Source of the DNA: Heyndrickxia sporothermodurans
GTDB taxonomy: Bacteria; Bacillota; Bacilli; Bacillales; Bacillaceae_C
Assembly (NCBI RefSeq): GCF_016785185.1
Contig: NZ_JAEKDY010000025.1
Length of the DNA: 38,767 nucleotides
Strand: one strand, 5' to 3'
The position numbers and the translations under genes were made by a program. Positions 7,813 through 15,548 of this stretch are shown here, piece after piece. How positions within the stretch are numbered: position 1 is the first letter of the stretch; each line of letters begins with the position of its first letter. The notes under the pieces were generated by a model that saw only the letters and a list, made by a program, of their open reading frames with translations, had not been told where the DNA came from and did no database searches.

Positions 7813-8844
7813 TTAAATAACTCCATTATTAGCTGTCATATCAAAAATATCTTTATCATTAATTTTTCCCTGTTTCTTAATTAGATTATTATCAATTTGA
7901 AACTTGTGGAAATACCTGTCTCCACCCATACCAACAAATACATGATTACTAGCATCTACCCTAAGTCTGTTAACCTCCATATACTTACTCGAAAATTCTT
8001 TAGCCTTCATCGTTCGAGTATCATAAAGAACTAGTTTGTTATCCGCAAAAGAGTTAGAAAAGAAAGCTAAGTAAACAATTTGGTGATCATTTAATAATTC
8101 CCCCCAACCAATTTTCTTATGTGGACTCTTAAACCTTTCCAATTTTTGTTTTGAAATATCGTATATATAACAGTAGCCTTTTCCCCCTCTTATATCAGTA
8201 AAGAGAAGTTTTCCTTTTTGTATAGATAAAAACGCATTTTCAAGTGTATGTGTTTTTAAATTAAAAATTATTTTATTACTATGTGAATTAAGATCCCGTA
8301 ACATTACATAAGATTGATTTTTCTTTTGATCATAATAAATCCATGCTATATGATTATCAGCTAAAACAGGGAATTCATTTTTGATTGACTTATCATTTTC
8401 TTTTGTAACAGGTTTAATTTCCTTTGTTTTTGTATTCATGATATATATATTTTTCTGATCCCCAAAATCATCACTATCTACCCAAGTAAGCCATCGACCA
8501 TTAGCTTTTACTCCTTGTACAGAAGAACTATCAAATTTAGTTGTAAATAGCTGCACAGTTTTCTTTGTTTTCCTGTTATATTGAATGATTTTATTAGCCA
8601 TTCCAGAAGGACTTTTATCAGCAGCACTCAAATAAACATTGTCTCCATAAGAGTCATAAGAGGATATTTCTTTATACGGTAAATTAATATTCACATTAAG
8701 ATCTTTATCATAAATCTGTGTTTTTTGCAGCGATTTAGAGTTTGTTGCTGATGAACTTTTTGATTGGAATAATCGAATTCCATAAAAAGCTATGACTATT
8801 AGTACTAATAAAATTATTAATAAATACAATTTTCTTCGTTTCAT
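7813..8844 (-). CDS. Membrane-anchored beta-propeller-like protein of unknown function
   Basis: 343 residues. An N-terminal KRRK followed by one hydrophobic segment (about 6-23) forms an uncleaved anchor, placing the rest outside the cell. The exterior part has repeated blocks of about 45-50 residues with motifs such as NGRWLTWVDSDD, DNHIAWIYYD, KGKLLFTDIRGG and DHQIVYLAFF. This is the spacing expected of a TolB/WD40-like beta-propeller. The start ATG at 8844 follows AAGGAGGAG. No enzyme motif is visible. It sits among other small secreted or membrane proteins in a variable stretch. Relatives often act as binding or scaffolding modules, but no ligand can be proposed. Confidence 0.75.
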   Translation of the reverse strand: MKRRKLYLLIILLVLIVIAFYGIRLFQSKSSSATNSKSLQKTQIYDKDLNVNINLPYKEISSYDSYGDNVYLSAADKSPSGMANKIIQYNRKTKKTVQLFTTKFDSSSVQGVKANGRWLTWVDSDDFGDQKNIYIMNTKTKEIKPVTKENDKSIKNEFPVLADNHIAWIYYDQKKNQSYVMLRDLNSHSNKIIFNLKTHTLENAFLSIQKGKLLFTDIRGGKGYCYIYDISKQKLERFKSPHKKIGWGELLNDHQIVYLAFFSNSFADNKLVLYDTRTMKAKEFSSKYMEVNRLRVDASNHVFVGMGGDRYFHKFQIDNNLIKKQGKINDKDIFDMTANNGVI

Positions 8845-8910
8845 TTCAACTCCTCCTTCTTAAAAAAATACCTTATGTCATCCTCGAATTTTTGAGTGAA
8901 TAAAGATAAA

Positions 8911-8935
8911 AGGTCGTGAGGTTCTCTCACGACCT
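8911..8935 (-). terminator. Terminator of the orphan gene end at 8934-9134
   Basis: AGGTCGTGAG and CTCACGACCT form a 10-bp stem with a 5-base loop. On the minus strand it is followed by TTTTATCTTTATT and overlaps the stop codon of the 8934 frame. Confidence 0.75.
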
Positions 8936-9134
8936 AGAGAATACTACCAAACCATAACGGCATTGGTTGACTGGTTGTCTGCTTCATATACTGCTCTAGC
9001 AATTCCTTTACTAGAGACAGACGTTCTGAGTTTTGACCAATATGTTCCACCATGGGTGAATTCAGTAGTTCTAATTTTACTGTCGGCTGAGAAATCACCC
9101 CGCATCTAACTTTAACAGAAGGGACTAGTTCCAT
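8934..9134 (-). CDS. Orphan 66-residue frame, probably the 3' remnant of a larger gene
   Basis: 66 residues from the ATG at 9134; the frame stays open upstream for about 13 more codons to a TAG, with no good ribosome binding site before the ATG. The protein has an amphipathic, alpha-helical middle (NSERLSLVKELLEQYMKQTT) and ends PMPLWFGSIL, right at a dedicated terminator. Base composition is higher in GC than the neighbouring genes. I do not recognise the family. The natural-looking end and lack of a proper start suggest a 5'-truncated gene, possibly from a mobile element. It could also be a small intact gene. Confidence 0.4.
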   Translation of the reverse strand: MELVPSVKVRCGVISQPTVKLELLNSPMVEHIGQNSERLSLVKELLEQYMKQTTSQPMPLWFGSIL

Positions 9135-9198
9135 TTTGCTATCGCCGATTAACCCTATCCTGCGCCTTCCACCCTAAAACAAGGTTTTTCTAAAAAAG

Positions 9199-9243
9199 AA
9201 ATACCCCTTAGAATAAGTTCTAAAACTTTTTAGGGGTATTTTT
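9199..9243 (-). terminator. Terminator of the Cys-containing secreted protein gene
   Basis: AAATACCCCT pairs with AGGGGTATTT, and a smaller inner hairpin (TAGAA/TTCTA) sits between. On the minus strand a T-rich run (TTTCTTTTTT) follows. It lies 20 bp after the stop of the gene at 9263. Confidence 0.75.
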
Positions 9244-9262
9244 AATGATTATCTTTTGGTAA

Positions 9263-9688
9263 TTACCACTTCTTAAGCGTTCCTCCGCCTTCACATCGTG
9301 TATCATCTCCACCCTTACAAGCGGCCATCATATAATAATAACCTGTGCTTGGAATATCACCATAGCTATAGTCAATTCCACCTTTACCTGCTGCATAACT
9401 CCAAGGTGTTATTTGCTTTCCGTCACTTAATCGAAAAACCGCAAAAGCCACATGAAAAAGACTTTTATTTGTTGTTCCAAAATCATACTTAAACTCTTCA
9501 CCTTTAGAAAAATATATTTTTGGTGTAGACCAATATTGAGCTACACCATACTTCATAGAAATATCAACACATCTTGAATTTCCGGAACAAGAAATAATAG
9601 CCGCCCCAGCTGTGTTAGTCGTACCGAACATTGATGTACCCATAATAACCAAAAATGTAGCCGCAACAATCATCATTTTTTTTACCAT
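9263..9688 (-). CDS. Small secreted protein with four cysteines, unknown function
   Basis: 141 residues from the ATG at 9688; the TTG-started extension (MCYL) sits on top of its own AAAGG site. A typical signal peptide covers about 1-29 (VKKMMIVAATFLVIMGTSMF then ...TAGAA), with cleavage likely after AGA. The mature part has two cysteine pairs, SCSGNSRC near its start and ACKGGDDTRC near its end, which suggests disulfides. It is rich in Gly, Tyr and Ser. The ribosome binding site is weak (AAAGG, 13 bases away), so expression may be low. I do not recognise the family; a secreted peptide, adhesin-like protein or bacteriocin-type factor cannot be told apart. Confidence 0.7.
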   Translation of the reverse strand: MVKKMMIVAATFLVIMGTSMFGTTNTAGAAIISCSGNSRCVDISMKYGVAQYWSTPKIYFSKGEEFKYDFGTTNKSLFHVAFAVFRLSDGKQITPWSYAAGKGGIDYSYGDIPSTGYYYMMAACKGGDDTRCEGGGTLKKW

Positions 9689-9890
9689 TAGATAACACAA
9701 ACCTTTCTTCGTATATTTACTAATGGTATATTTCTATTTTATTTAGAAATAATCCTTTATTTTTTTAAAGTTTTTACGCTTTTTTTCCAAGGAATAAAAA
9801 AATAGTTTAATTGGCTTAACTATTTAAACACTAACGAGTAACTGCCTAAAGAAGAATTGAAAAAATGATAAAAATCCATTTAGATTAATT

Positions 9891-10397
9891 TCAATTAAAT
9901 GTATTGGCAATTTCAATGAATCCTTCTTTTGTTAGAGTTGATTTTTTTAAAGTATAGCAATATTCCACTTGGTCCTTAATGAAGGCAAACATATAAAAGT
10001 TATCTTTAAAAAAATATCCTTCAATCCCGTTCTTAAGAATTACCTTTTCTGATTTATCTAATGGCAAAAATGTTACTTCTTTTTTCTTAGCTGGTTTAAT
10101 ATTTAAAATGAAATTATTAGAAGTAATTGAATTTAAATCATACCATATTAATTTGAGTTCATTTTTATATGCTTTTCCCACCTTATAATTGTAATTTATT
10201 GGAATATCCGGTATTAGTACATTTACTTTCTCTTTATTCTCGTAAGTAGATATTGCTTTGTTTAATGAAACATAGCCATCATTTTTTAAGGTAATTTTAA
10301 ACGAGCGGATAGGATCATTAGTTTTTGCATTTACTTGATTACCTTGAATATTGAATAGAAGTATAAACCCAATAAAAAATACTGAAATAAATCTCAT
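9891..10397 (-). CDS. Small secreted protein, unknown function
   Basis: 168 residues. Signal peptide of about 24 residues (RFISVFFIGFILLFN, cleavage near VNA-KT). The mature part is predicted mostly beta (SFKITLKNDGYVSLNKAIST, KVNVLIPDIP, EGYFFKDNFYMFAFI) and basic. The ATG at 10397 is preceded by AAAGGAGTG. No cysteine or catalytic motif stands out. It is divergent from or unrelated to its neighbours, with about 420 bp of empty DNA upstream. Possibly a DUF4367/outer-surface type lipoprotein relative without the lipobox, but this is only a guess. Confidence 0.65.
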   Translation of the reverse strand: MRFISVFFIGFILLFNIQGNQVNAKTNDPIRSFKITLKNDGYVSLNKAISTYENKEKVNVLIPDIPINYNYKVGKAYKNELKLIWYDLNSITSNNFILNIKPAKKKEVTFLPLDKSEKVILKNGIEGYFFKDNFYMFAFIKDQVEYCYTLKKSTLTKEGFIEIANTFN

Positions 10398-10818
10398 ATA
10401 AACACTCCTTTAAATATAATTACAATTGGATTCAATTTGCATTTACATGTATTAAACTTTTTAATTGATTTTACTAGGCTTTAGTATTTGTTATTTATAA
10501 AAGGTTATTCATAGTTGATAAAGGGGAAAGGCAATGAGAACTAAAAATGTCCCCGTATTGTATTTGTCAAATTCTTATCATTGGTGGAGGTCGAGAATTT
10601 TTTCTTTAAAATCTTTTAATCTATTTTTAAGCAATGTGGAGGCTACCTACCCCTTACCTTAAAAATTCCTTACTATTAATAAGTTAATAAAAAGTCTCAA
10701 AGTTCTTTTGATACTTCCAATTCATACTCGGCTATGACCGGTTTATAGGTTTGCAATCCTTATTTGGAGAGAAATAGTCATTCTTAATAAAAAAAGAACT
10801 TCTTAACGGTCCTTTTAG
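10398..10818. other. 420-bp stretch without a convincing gene
   Basis: AT-rich. The only frame with a ribosome-binding-like site (AAGGGGAAAGG) is 10534-10662 on the plus strand, 42 codons. It is low in coding character (rich in Ser, Leu, Phe, Trp) and I do not call it. No long repeat or palindrome was seen. A weak A-rich/T-rich hairpin at about 10790-10817 may end the superoxide dismutase transcript. Confidence 0.5.
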
Positions 10819-11331
10819 TTATTTATTTTTTATTACTCCACATGCAATACGGTTTCCAGCATCACCTGAAGGTTGAGTCATCCCGTCATCTTTGGATTCA
10901 TGGATGACAATGGAGGTACCGTCCTTTGTAAATAACGAATTTTTACCACTGTCCATTGTAACTTGTGGGGCGAGAATGTCTAATTTTGCTTTTCCATCAT
11001 CTTTTACAATTAAGTTAGGAAGATCTCCTGCATGAGAGCCTTTTGGATTTAATAGTCCGTGTTCTTTCTTTTCGGGATTAAAATGGTTACCGGCGGAAGT
11101 GAAAGTGGGAGCTTTACAACTTCCCTTTTCGTGAAAATGAATCGCATGCTCACCCGGCGGAAGTCCAGTTAGATTAATCTTTAACATGACACCCTTCGCT
11201 TGCTCTTTCAAATTTATCTTTCCGAGACTATCACCTGTAGCGTTTTTTATATCAACATCCGTATCTTTCGGATTCCCTTGAGTACACCCGCTCAATAGTA
11301 TCGTCGTTAAGAGAATTGCAGCCCATTTCAT
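10819..11331 (-). CDS. sodC: Cu/Zn superoxide dismutase, lipoprotein (SodC/YojM family)
   Basis: 170 residues from the ATG at 11331 (GGAGGA seven bases upstream; the longer frame starts inside that site). The lipobox LLSGC gives lipidated C16, so the enzyme should sit on the outer face of the membrane. All metal positions of active Cu/Zn SODs appear present: H65 and H67 (IHFHEKG), bridging H83 (GNHFNP), H91, H100 and D103 (SHAGDLPN), H144 (IVIHES). The disulfide cysteines C72 and C164 and the active-site arginine R161 (GNRIACGVI) are also there. B. subtilis YojM lacks part of the copper site, so this copy may be an active enzyme where YojM is not. Confidence 0.9.
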   Translation of the reverse strand: MKWAAILLTTILLSGCTQGNPKDTDVDIKNATGDSLGKINLKEQAKGVMLKINLTGLPPGEHAIHFHEKGSCKAPTFTSAGNHFNPEKKEHGLLNPKGSHAGDLPNLIVKDDGKAKLDILAPQVTMDSGKNSLFTKDGTSIVIHESKDDGMTQPSGDAGNRIACGVIKNK

Positions 11332-11402
11332 TATGTATTCCTCCAAAATTTGTTAGTTATCTATTCACAATTCTAGCCAGAACAAAGCCTGTCTATTCGT
11401 TT

Positions 11403-11438
11403 AAAAAACAAAAAGCCAATCCATTAGTTGAATTGGCT
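11403..11438 (-). terminator. Terminator of the small membrane protein gene
   Basis: AGCCAAT and ATTGGCT (7-bp stem, 11-base loop), followed on the minus strand by TTTTTGTTTTTT. It lies 7 bp after the stop of the gene at 11445. Confidence 0.8.
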
Positions 11439-11444
11439 CATCTA

Positions 11445-11645
11445 TTATTTTAGATGTTTAATTTTTTCTTCAAATTCCTTTGCTTTTTTTAATTGTTTTT
11501 TATTTACTCTAAGAATAAACATAAACGTTAAGATGCATAGAATTAAAAAGATCGAAAACGAAATAAATGCGGGAATATATTCTCTCTTATCTTCCGGAAA
11601 ATAAAGAAACAAATTTAGTATGAAAATATTTAAAGAGTTTAACAT
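11445..11645 (-). CDS. Small single-span membrane protein
   Basis: 66 residues: a hydrophobic start, then one clear transmembrane helix at about 25-47 (IPAFISFSIFLILCILTFMF), then a lysine/glutamate-rich, helical tail (NKKQLKKAKEFEEKIKHLK) likely in the cytoplasm. The ATG at 11645 follows AAGGGAG. It has its own terminator, so it is probably expressed as a single gene. The function is unknown; no recognised family. Confidence 0.65.
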   Translation of the reverse strand: MLNSLNIFILNLFLYFPEDKREYIPAFISFSIFLILCILTFMFILRVNKKQLKKAKEFEEKIKHLK

Positions 11646-11736
11646 GAGAAACTCCCTTTCTTATAAAACTTTTCTTAACTAGTATACCAATTATCACCTT
11701 GTAAAACCAATTGCTTGATTTGACAAATTTATTACA

Positions 11737-11762
11737 AAAAGCTGCCCGATTGGACAGCTTCC
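11737..11762 (-). terminator. Terminator of the cyclophilin gene
   Basis: A GC-rich stem (AAGCTGTCC with GGGCAGCTT on the minus strand, one G-T pair) with a short loop, followed by TTTTTG. It ends just before the stop codon region of the gene at 11765. Confidence 0.7.
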
Positions 11763-11764
11763 CC

Positions 11765-12358
11765 TTATTTCAATACATTTATTTTTTCAATAACAACATC
11801 GAATTGAACTGGACGGTCTTGCATATCTGTTTTCACTTCAGCGATTTTATCAACAACATCCATACCTTCAATCACATGACCAAATACTGTGTGGCGGAAA
11901 TCTAAATGTGGAGTTCCCCCGTTTTCCATATATGCATTAATTACTTCTTCTGGGTAACCCGCTCTTTCCATTTGGCCTTTCATTCTTGGATCAACGGCAA
12001 CACTTTGGACGATAAAGAATTGACTGCCATTAGTGTTAGGACCTGCATTTGCCATTGATAATGCTCCGCGGAAGTTAAATAATTGTTGAGAAAATTCGTC
12101 TTCAAATGGAGCTCCATAAATACTTTCTCCACCTGTACCGTTTCCTTGCGGGTCTCCACCTTGAATCATAAATCCGTTAATGATACGGTGGAAAGTTACT
12201 CCCTCATAGTACCCATCTTGACTATGCTTTACAAAATTTTCAACTGTTTTAGGTGCAAGTTCCGGAAATAATTTAATTTTAATATTTCCCATATTTGTTT
12301 GCATTTCAATGACCTTTTCGTTTTCTAACACTTCATTTGTAAGCTGTGGATATGTCAT
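11765..12358 (-). CDS. ppiB: Peptidyl-prolyl cis-trans isomerase, cyclophilin type (PpiB)
   Basis: 197 residues, cytoplasmic (no signal peptide). Cyclophilin signature FHRIINGFMIQGGDPQGNGTG near 56-76 with the catalytic arginine, ALSMANAGPNTNGSQFFI near 100-117 and HTVFGHVIEGMDVV near 157-170. It is about 50 residues longer than B. subtilis PpiB. The extra length is an insertion after the FFI strand (DPRMKGQMERAGYPEEVINA), typical of a longer Firmicutes subgroup. It speeds proline isomerisation in folding. The start ATG at 12358 is preceded by AAAGGAGT. It is a single gene divergent from kapB, with about 160 bp between them. Confidence 0.92.
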   Translation of the reverse strand: MTYPQLTNEVLENEKVIEMQTNMGNIKIKLFPELAPKTVENFVKHSQDGYYEGVTFHRIINGFMIQGGDPQGNGTGGESIYGAPFEDEFSQQLFNFRGALSMANAGPNTNGSQFFIVQSVAVDPRMKGQMERAGYPEEVINAYMENGGTPHLDFRHTVFGHVIEGMDVVDKIAEVKTDMQDRPVQFDVVIEKINVLK

Positions 12359-12517
12359 TTGATATACTCCTTTATGTATAATTTAAAATTTATTATGATA
12401 ATACATATCTTCCTTCACTTACTTTACTAAATTCATATCCCATGATGCAACTTTCATCTTCTTTTCTTTTCATTTTGCTTGTAGTCCATCATAATAGTCA
12501 TAAGGAGGTAGATTATT

Positions 12518-12913
12518 ATGGAACTCGAACAAATAGTGACTTTTTTTAATAAAACAGGAAAATACATAGGTGAAATTACAGGCATTTATCCCGATCATTA
12601 TGTTGTCAGAACACTGGCTGTTTTAAAACACCCGATGCAAGGCGATTTGCATCATCCGAAAGAAACCGACGTTGCCTTTTTTCACGAAAGAAAAGCATTA
12701 GCTTACAGAGAACAATCAAATATACCGTTAAAAATGGTCAAACCTTATGAAGGAGATGTCCCAAATTATAATGATTCCCTCAAACAATCTGTTGAGAAAA
12801 TGCTAAATGATCTCACAGCTAAGAAATCTGAATTTAACATAAAAAGTATAGAAAGTTTAAAAAGCATCCAACGGGAATATGAATTAATGTACAATATTAA
12901 ATGGGATAATTAA
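12518..12913 (+). CDS. kapB: Kinase-associated protein KapB
   Basis: 131 residues, close in length and sequence to B. subtilis KapB (KTGKYIGEITGIYPDHYVVR, VLKHPMQGDLHHPKE, FFHERKALAYREQSNIP, MVKPYEGDVP). In B. subtilis KapB is needed for KinB to feed phosphate into the sporulation phosphorelay. That protein was described as a lipoprotein, but no lipobox is visible here, so it is more likely cytoplasmic. The ATG at 12518 follows a near-perfect AAGGAGGTAG site. kinB is not in the window, so the kinase is encoded elsewhere or KapB has another partner. Confidence 0.9.
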   Translation: MELEQIVTFFNKTGKYIGEITGIYPDHYVVRTLAVLKHPMQGDLHHPKETDVAFFHERKALAYREQSNIPLKMVKPYEGDVPNYNDSLKQSVEKMLNDLTAKKSEFNIKSIESLKSIQREYELMYNIKWDN

Positions 12914-13092
12914 TGCATGGAGATGATGACGAATCATCTCTTTTTTTATTCTTGTACTTCCCTTGTTAGCACAATAATTGAAGCGGTTTCACAAAACGAA
13001 ATGGGCTCTTTCATAGTTGAAATTTTAGAAAATATCAATATAATACTTAGGTAAACTAAATATTAGAAAAACGAAAGTTATTAAAAATAAAA

Positions 13093-13306
13093 GGCTCTTT
13101 TCTAAAAGATTGTTGCTGTTATAAGCACAGAGTGGATTGGAGCGGAAGGCACTTGACTCCTGCGGGATCAGCTGGACAGATGAGACCCCGCAGGAGCGAA
13201 GCGACGAGGAGGCTCATCGCCAGCCCCGCGGAAAGCAAGTGCCTATAGCGGAAAGGAACGGTTCATTTCATTATTTCCTACAACAACAACCTTTACGAAA
13301 ATAACC
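13093..13306. repeat. Intergenic palindromic repeat element, full-length copy (about 214 bp)
   Basis: Outer arms at 13093-13119 and 13280-13306 match at 21 of 27 positions when one is inverted (AAAGATTGTTG against CAACAACCTTT). Inside are GGCACTTG/CAAGTGCC arms and a GC-rich hairpin (GACTCCTGCGGG with CCCCGCAGGAGC) plus GAGGAGGCTCATCGCC. It codes for nothing and is much richer in GC than its surroundings. The same architecture recurs near 25166 and 26085. This is a known style of Bacillaceae bcr/MITE-like repeat. It ends 16 bp before the MFS start and may affect that gene. Confidence 0.8.
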
Positions 13307-13322
13307 AAAAAAGAAGGTGTTT

Positions 13323-14537
13323 TTGATTAGTAACGAAAAGCGTAATTTATTGATTATGTGGATTTGCAACTTCTTAGTCGGTGCAAGCACAACAATGATC
13401 ATGCCTTTCCTTTCTTTATACATTGAATCATTCGGAAACTATAGTGATGAATATGTACAAAGATGGGCGGGATTTGTTTTTGGAGTGACCTTTTTGGTGG
13501 CTTTTTTCATTTCTCCGATTTGGGGAAGATTTGGCGATCGATATGGATTTAAACCAATTCTATTAATTACGGGATATGGGATTGCCGTCAGTATCTTTTT
13601 CATGGGAATGATGCACCATGTAATCGGTCTATTCATCTTAAGATTTATGATGGGGATTGTAACAGGATTTATCCCGACATCCATTGCCCTCATTTCATCC
13701 CAAACCCCTAAAGAAAGTGCGGGGAAAGTTTTAGGCACATTGCAAATGGGAACCGTTTCAGGAACATTATTCGGACCGTTAATTGGCGGTGCAATGGCAG
13801 ACTCATTCGGCTTTAAGTACACATTTATTATTACCTCTATTTCCATTATCATTGCTACAACCGGCGTACTATTTGGTATTGTCGAGAACAGAAAAGAAAG
13901 AATCGCCAAACTAGGTCAAAAAGAATTCAGCCGTAAAGATGTTTTAAAAAGAATTTTTAATCATCGTATTTTAATTACTGTAATGATCATAGCGCTACTT
14001 ATTCAAGTAGCAAACTTTAGTATCCAACCACTACTCGCCCTTTATGTGAGTCAATTAAGCAGTGCAGGAAGTGTCGCTTTGTTAGCTGGTATGGCGTTTT
14101 CAGCTACTGGTTTCGGTAATCTATTAATGACACGTCAATGGGGTAAGCTCGGGGATAAAATCGGCCATGAAAAAGTATTAATGTGTTTACTCATACTTGC
14201 TTCGATTTTTATCATTCCCCAAGCACTTGCCAACCAGCTTTGGGAACTAGTCATTTTCCGTTTTCTCTTTGGAATGGCCATCGGTGGAATGCTTCCGAGT
14301 ATCACTGCCTTTATTCGCAGAGAAGCACCGCTTGAAATGCAAGGGGAAGTACTTGGTTATAATCAAAGTTTTCGATTTCTAGGTAATGTAATCGGACCTG
14401 TATTAGGTGGACTAATTTCGGGATTTAGCGGGATCTCATCCGTATTTTATGTGACTAGTGCACTATTTTTAATTGCGTTCGGAATACTGCTTTATAGTAT
14501 TAAGCACGATCGGCATCAGCTAAAAGAGAGATACTAA
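13323..14537 (+). CDS. Major facilitator superfamily exporter (multidrug-type)
   Basis: 404 residues from the TTG at 13323, six bases after AAGGTG; a GTG at 13317 is in frame but overlaps the ribosome binding site. Twelve hydrophobic segments are apparent. The loop 2-3 MFS motif A is present as GRFGDRYGFKPI near 65-76 and its second-half copy as GKLGDKIGHEKV. Motif C-like glycine-rich GTVSGTLFGPLIGGAMAD in helix 5 suggests a drug:H+ antiporter. Integral membrane protein; substrate unknown. It begins directly downstream of an intergenic repeat and ends at a bidirectional terminator. Similar proteins in Bacillaceae belong to the YttB/Bmr group. Confidence 0.85.
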   Translation: MISNEKRNLLIMWICNFLVGASTTMIMPFLSLYIESFGNYSDEYVQRWAGFVFGVTFLVAFFISPIWGRFGDRYGFKPILLITGYGIAVSIFFMGMMHHVIGLFILRFMMGIVTGFIPTSIALISSQTPKESAGKVLGTLQMGTVSGTLFGPLIGGAMADSFGFKYTFIITSISIIIATTGVLFGIVENRKERIAKLGQKEFSRKDVLKRIFNHRILITVMIIALLIQVANFSIQPLLALYVSQLSSAGSVALLAGMAFSATGFGNLLMTRQWGKLGDKIGHEKVLMCLLILASIFIIPQALANQLWELVIFRFLFGMAIGGMLPSITAFIRREAPLEMQGEVLGYNQSFRFLGNVIGPVLGGLISGFSGISSVFYVTSALFLIAFGILLYSIKHDRHQLKERY

Positions 14538-14575
14538 AAATAACCTACAAGTGTCATCACTTGTAGGTTATTTTT
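14536..14575. terminator. Bidirectional terminator between the MFS and thioesterase genes
   Basis: Perfect 18-bp stem (AAAAATAACCTACAAGTG and complement) with a TCAT loop. The right arm overlaps the stop codon of the thioesterase gene at 14568-14570. Confidence 0.93.
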
Positions 14576-14951
14576 TTGGTACAACGGCCATTGTACATCG
14601 TGACGTACAGATAAGCCGGTCTTCTTCATCTTTAATTTTGATTTCCCATACATGAGTACTTTTTCCAACATGAACTGCATCGGCAAAAGCAGTTACTACA
14701 CCATCCCGTTTTGATCGAATATGATTTGCGTTTATTTCTAAACCAAAACATATTTCATTTTCTTGATCAATGATGGCTGCGGCTCCAACACTAGCCACTG
14801 TTTCCGCAAGAGCAACCGATGCCCCTCCGTGCAAATAACCGAATGGTTGCTTCGTTCTTTCATTCACAGGCATCGTAGCTACTACTTTTCCTTTGCCAAT
14901 CTCTACAAATTCAATTCCTAACGCCCCGATTAATGTGTTTTTATAATCCAT
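14568..14951 (-). CDS. yuxO: Hotdog-fold acyl-CoA thioesterase (YuxO/MenI type)
   Basis: 127 residues, 4HBT/PaaI-type hotdog domain. The signature QPFGYLHGGASVALAETVAS lies near 35-54, with the catalytic-site HGG and the glutamate of AETVAS expected for 1,4-dihydroxy-2-naphthoyl-CoA hydrolases. LEINANHIRS follows in the middle. In B. subtilis the YuxO homologue releases dihydroxynaphthoate in menaquinone synthesis, so that is the likely job here. Start ATG at 14951 with AAGGAGG 10 bases upstream. Cytoplasmic; a single gene. Confidence 0.85.
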   Translation of the reverse strand: MDYKNTLIGALGIEFVEIGKGKVVATMPVNERTKQPFGYLHGGASVALAETVASVGAAAIIDQENEICFGLEINANHIRSKRDGVVTAFADAVHVGKSTHVWEIKIKDEEDRLICTSRCTMAVVPKK

Positions 14952-15121
14952 TTTATCTTTCCTCCTTAAACTTATTATTCAAGAAGGATTCCCGAAACTC
15001 CTTCTTCCGTATTTTTTATCATAATATAAATTTAGCTACACATACTACAGTTCTTTCAGCATATTGTGAAAAGGAAGGTATTTACTCTCGTTTCATGATT
15101 ATTAAGGAGGGGACGATTACT

Positions 15122-15496
15122 TTGAACCACAATTACCCAAATTATCCGATGTATCCCCCCAATCCCTATCAGCCATACCCTTTTTCTTACTCTCGCCAGT
15201 ATCAGCCAGTGAACCCATCATTATTTATTCAATCCGCTAACAAAACGTTAGTTATTTTAAAAGACGCTGAAAAAATAGTTGAAAAAATATCTAAATCGGA
15301 GGATTTTTCAAAAAGGCTAATGACTTTTGCTCAACAGTCAAAATTAAATGAGGTAAAAAAAATGATCTCTAGTATTGGAGTAAAAACAATACCGATCATC
15401 CGCTTTACCCCAAGCGGTCTTGTTTTGAACTTTTCAAATAGCAAAAGCGAACCAAATTGTTGTCTGCTTCAATTAAAAATTCGCTGGGGGCAGTAA
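15122..15496 (+). CDS. Small Pro/Tyr-rich protein, probable spore protein
   Basis: 124 residues from the TTG at 15122, placed by a strong AAGGAGGGG site; the longer frame from 14933 runs across the divergent thioesterase gene. The first 35 residues are Asn/Pro/Tyr-rich (NYPNYPMYPPNPYQPYPF). A compact helical and beta domain follows, ending NCCLLQLKIRW. Both the composition and the adjacent Pro/Tyr repeat protein resemble spore coat or forespore proteins of Bacillaceae. No known enzyme motif. It is divergent from yuxO and followed by a hairpin at 15512-15537. Confidence 0.65.
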   Translation: MNHNYPNYPMYPPNPYQPYPFSYSRQYQPVNPSLFIQSANKTLVILKDAEKIVEKISKSEDFSKRLMTFAQQSKLNEVKKMISSIGVKTIPIIRFTPSGLVLNFSNSKSEPNCCLLQLKIRWGQ

Positions 15497-15511
15497 AAAT
15501 AGTAATCGAAT

Positions 15512-15537
15512 AAAGCTCTTCGAAATTGAAGAGCTTT
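15512..15537. terminator. Hairpin between the two Pro/Tyr-rich genes
   Basis: AAAGCTCTTC and GAAGAGCTTT, perfect 10-bp stem with a 6-base loop, between two convergent genes. T tracts are short on both sides, so it may be a weak bidirectional terminator. Confidence 0.65.
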
Positions 15538-15548
15538 AAGCCGCAATA

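Noticed and set aside
10534..10662. 42-codon plus-strand frame with an AAGGGGAAAGG site
   Set aside because: Composition is not protein-like, no terminator or conserved neighbour supports it, and the region looks like empty intergenic DNA.
13439..13909. 156-codon minus-strand frame inside the MFS gene
   Set aside because: It is an antisense shadow of membrane helices; the MFS frame is clearly the coding one.
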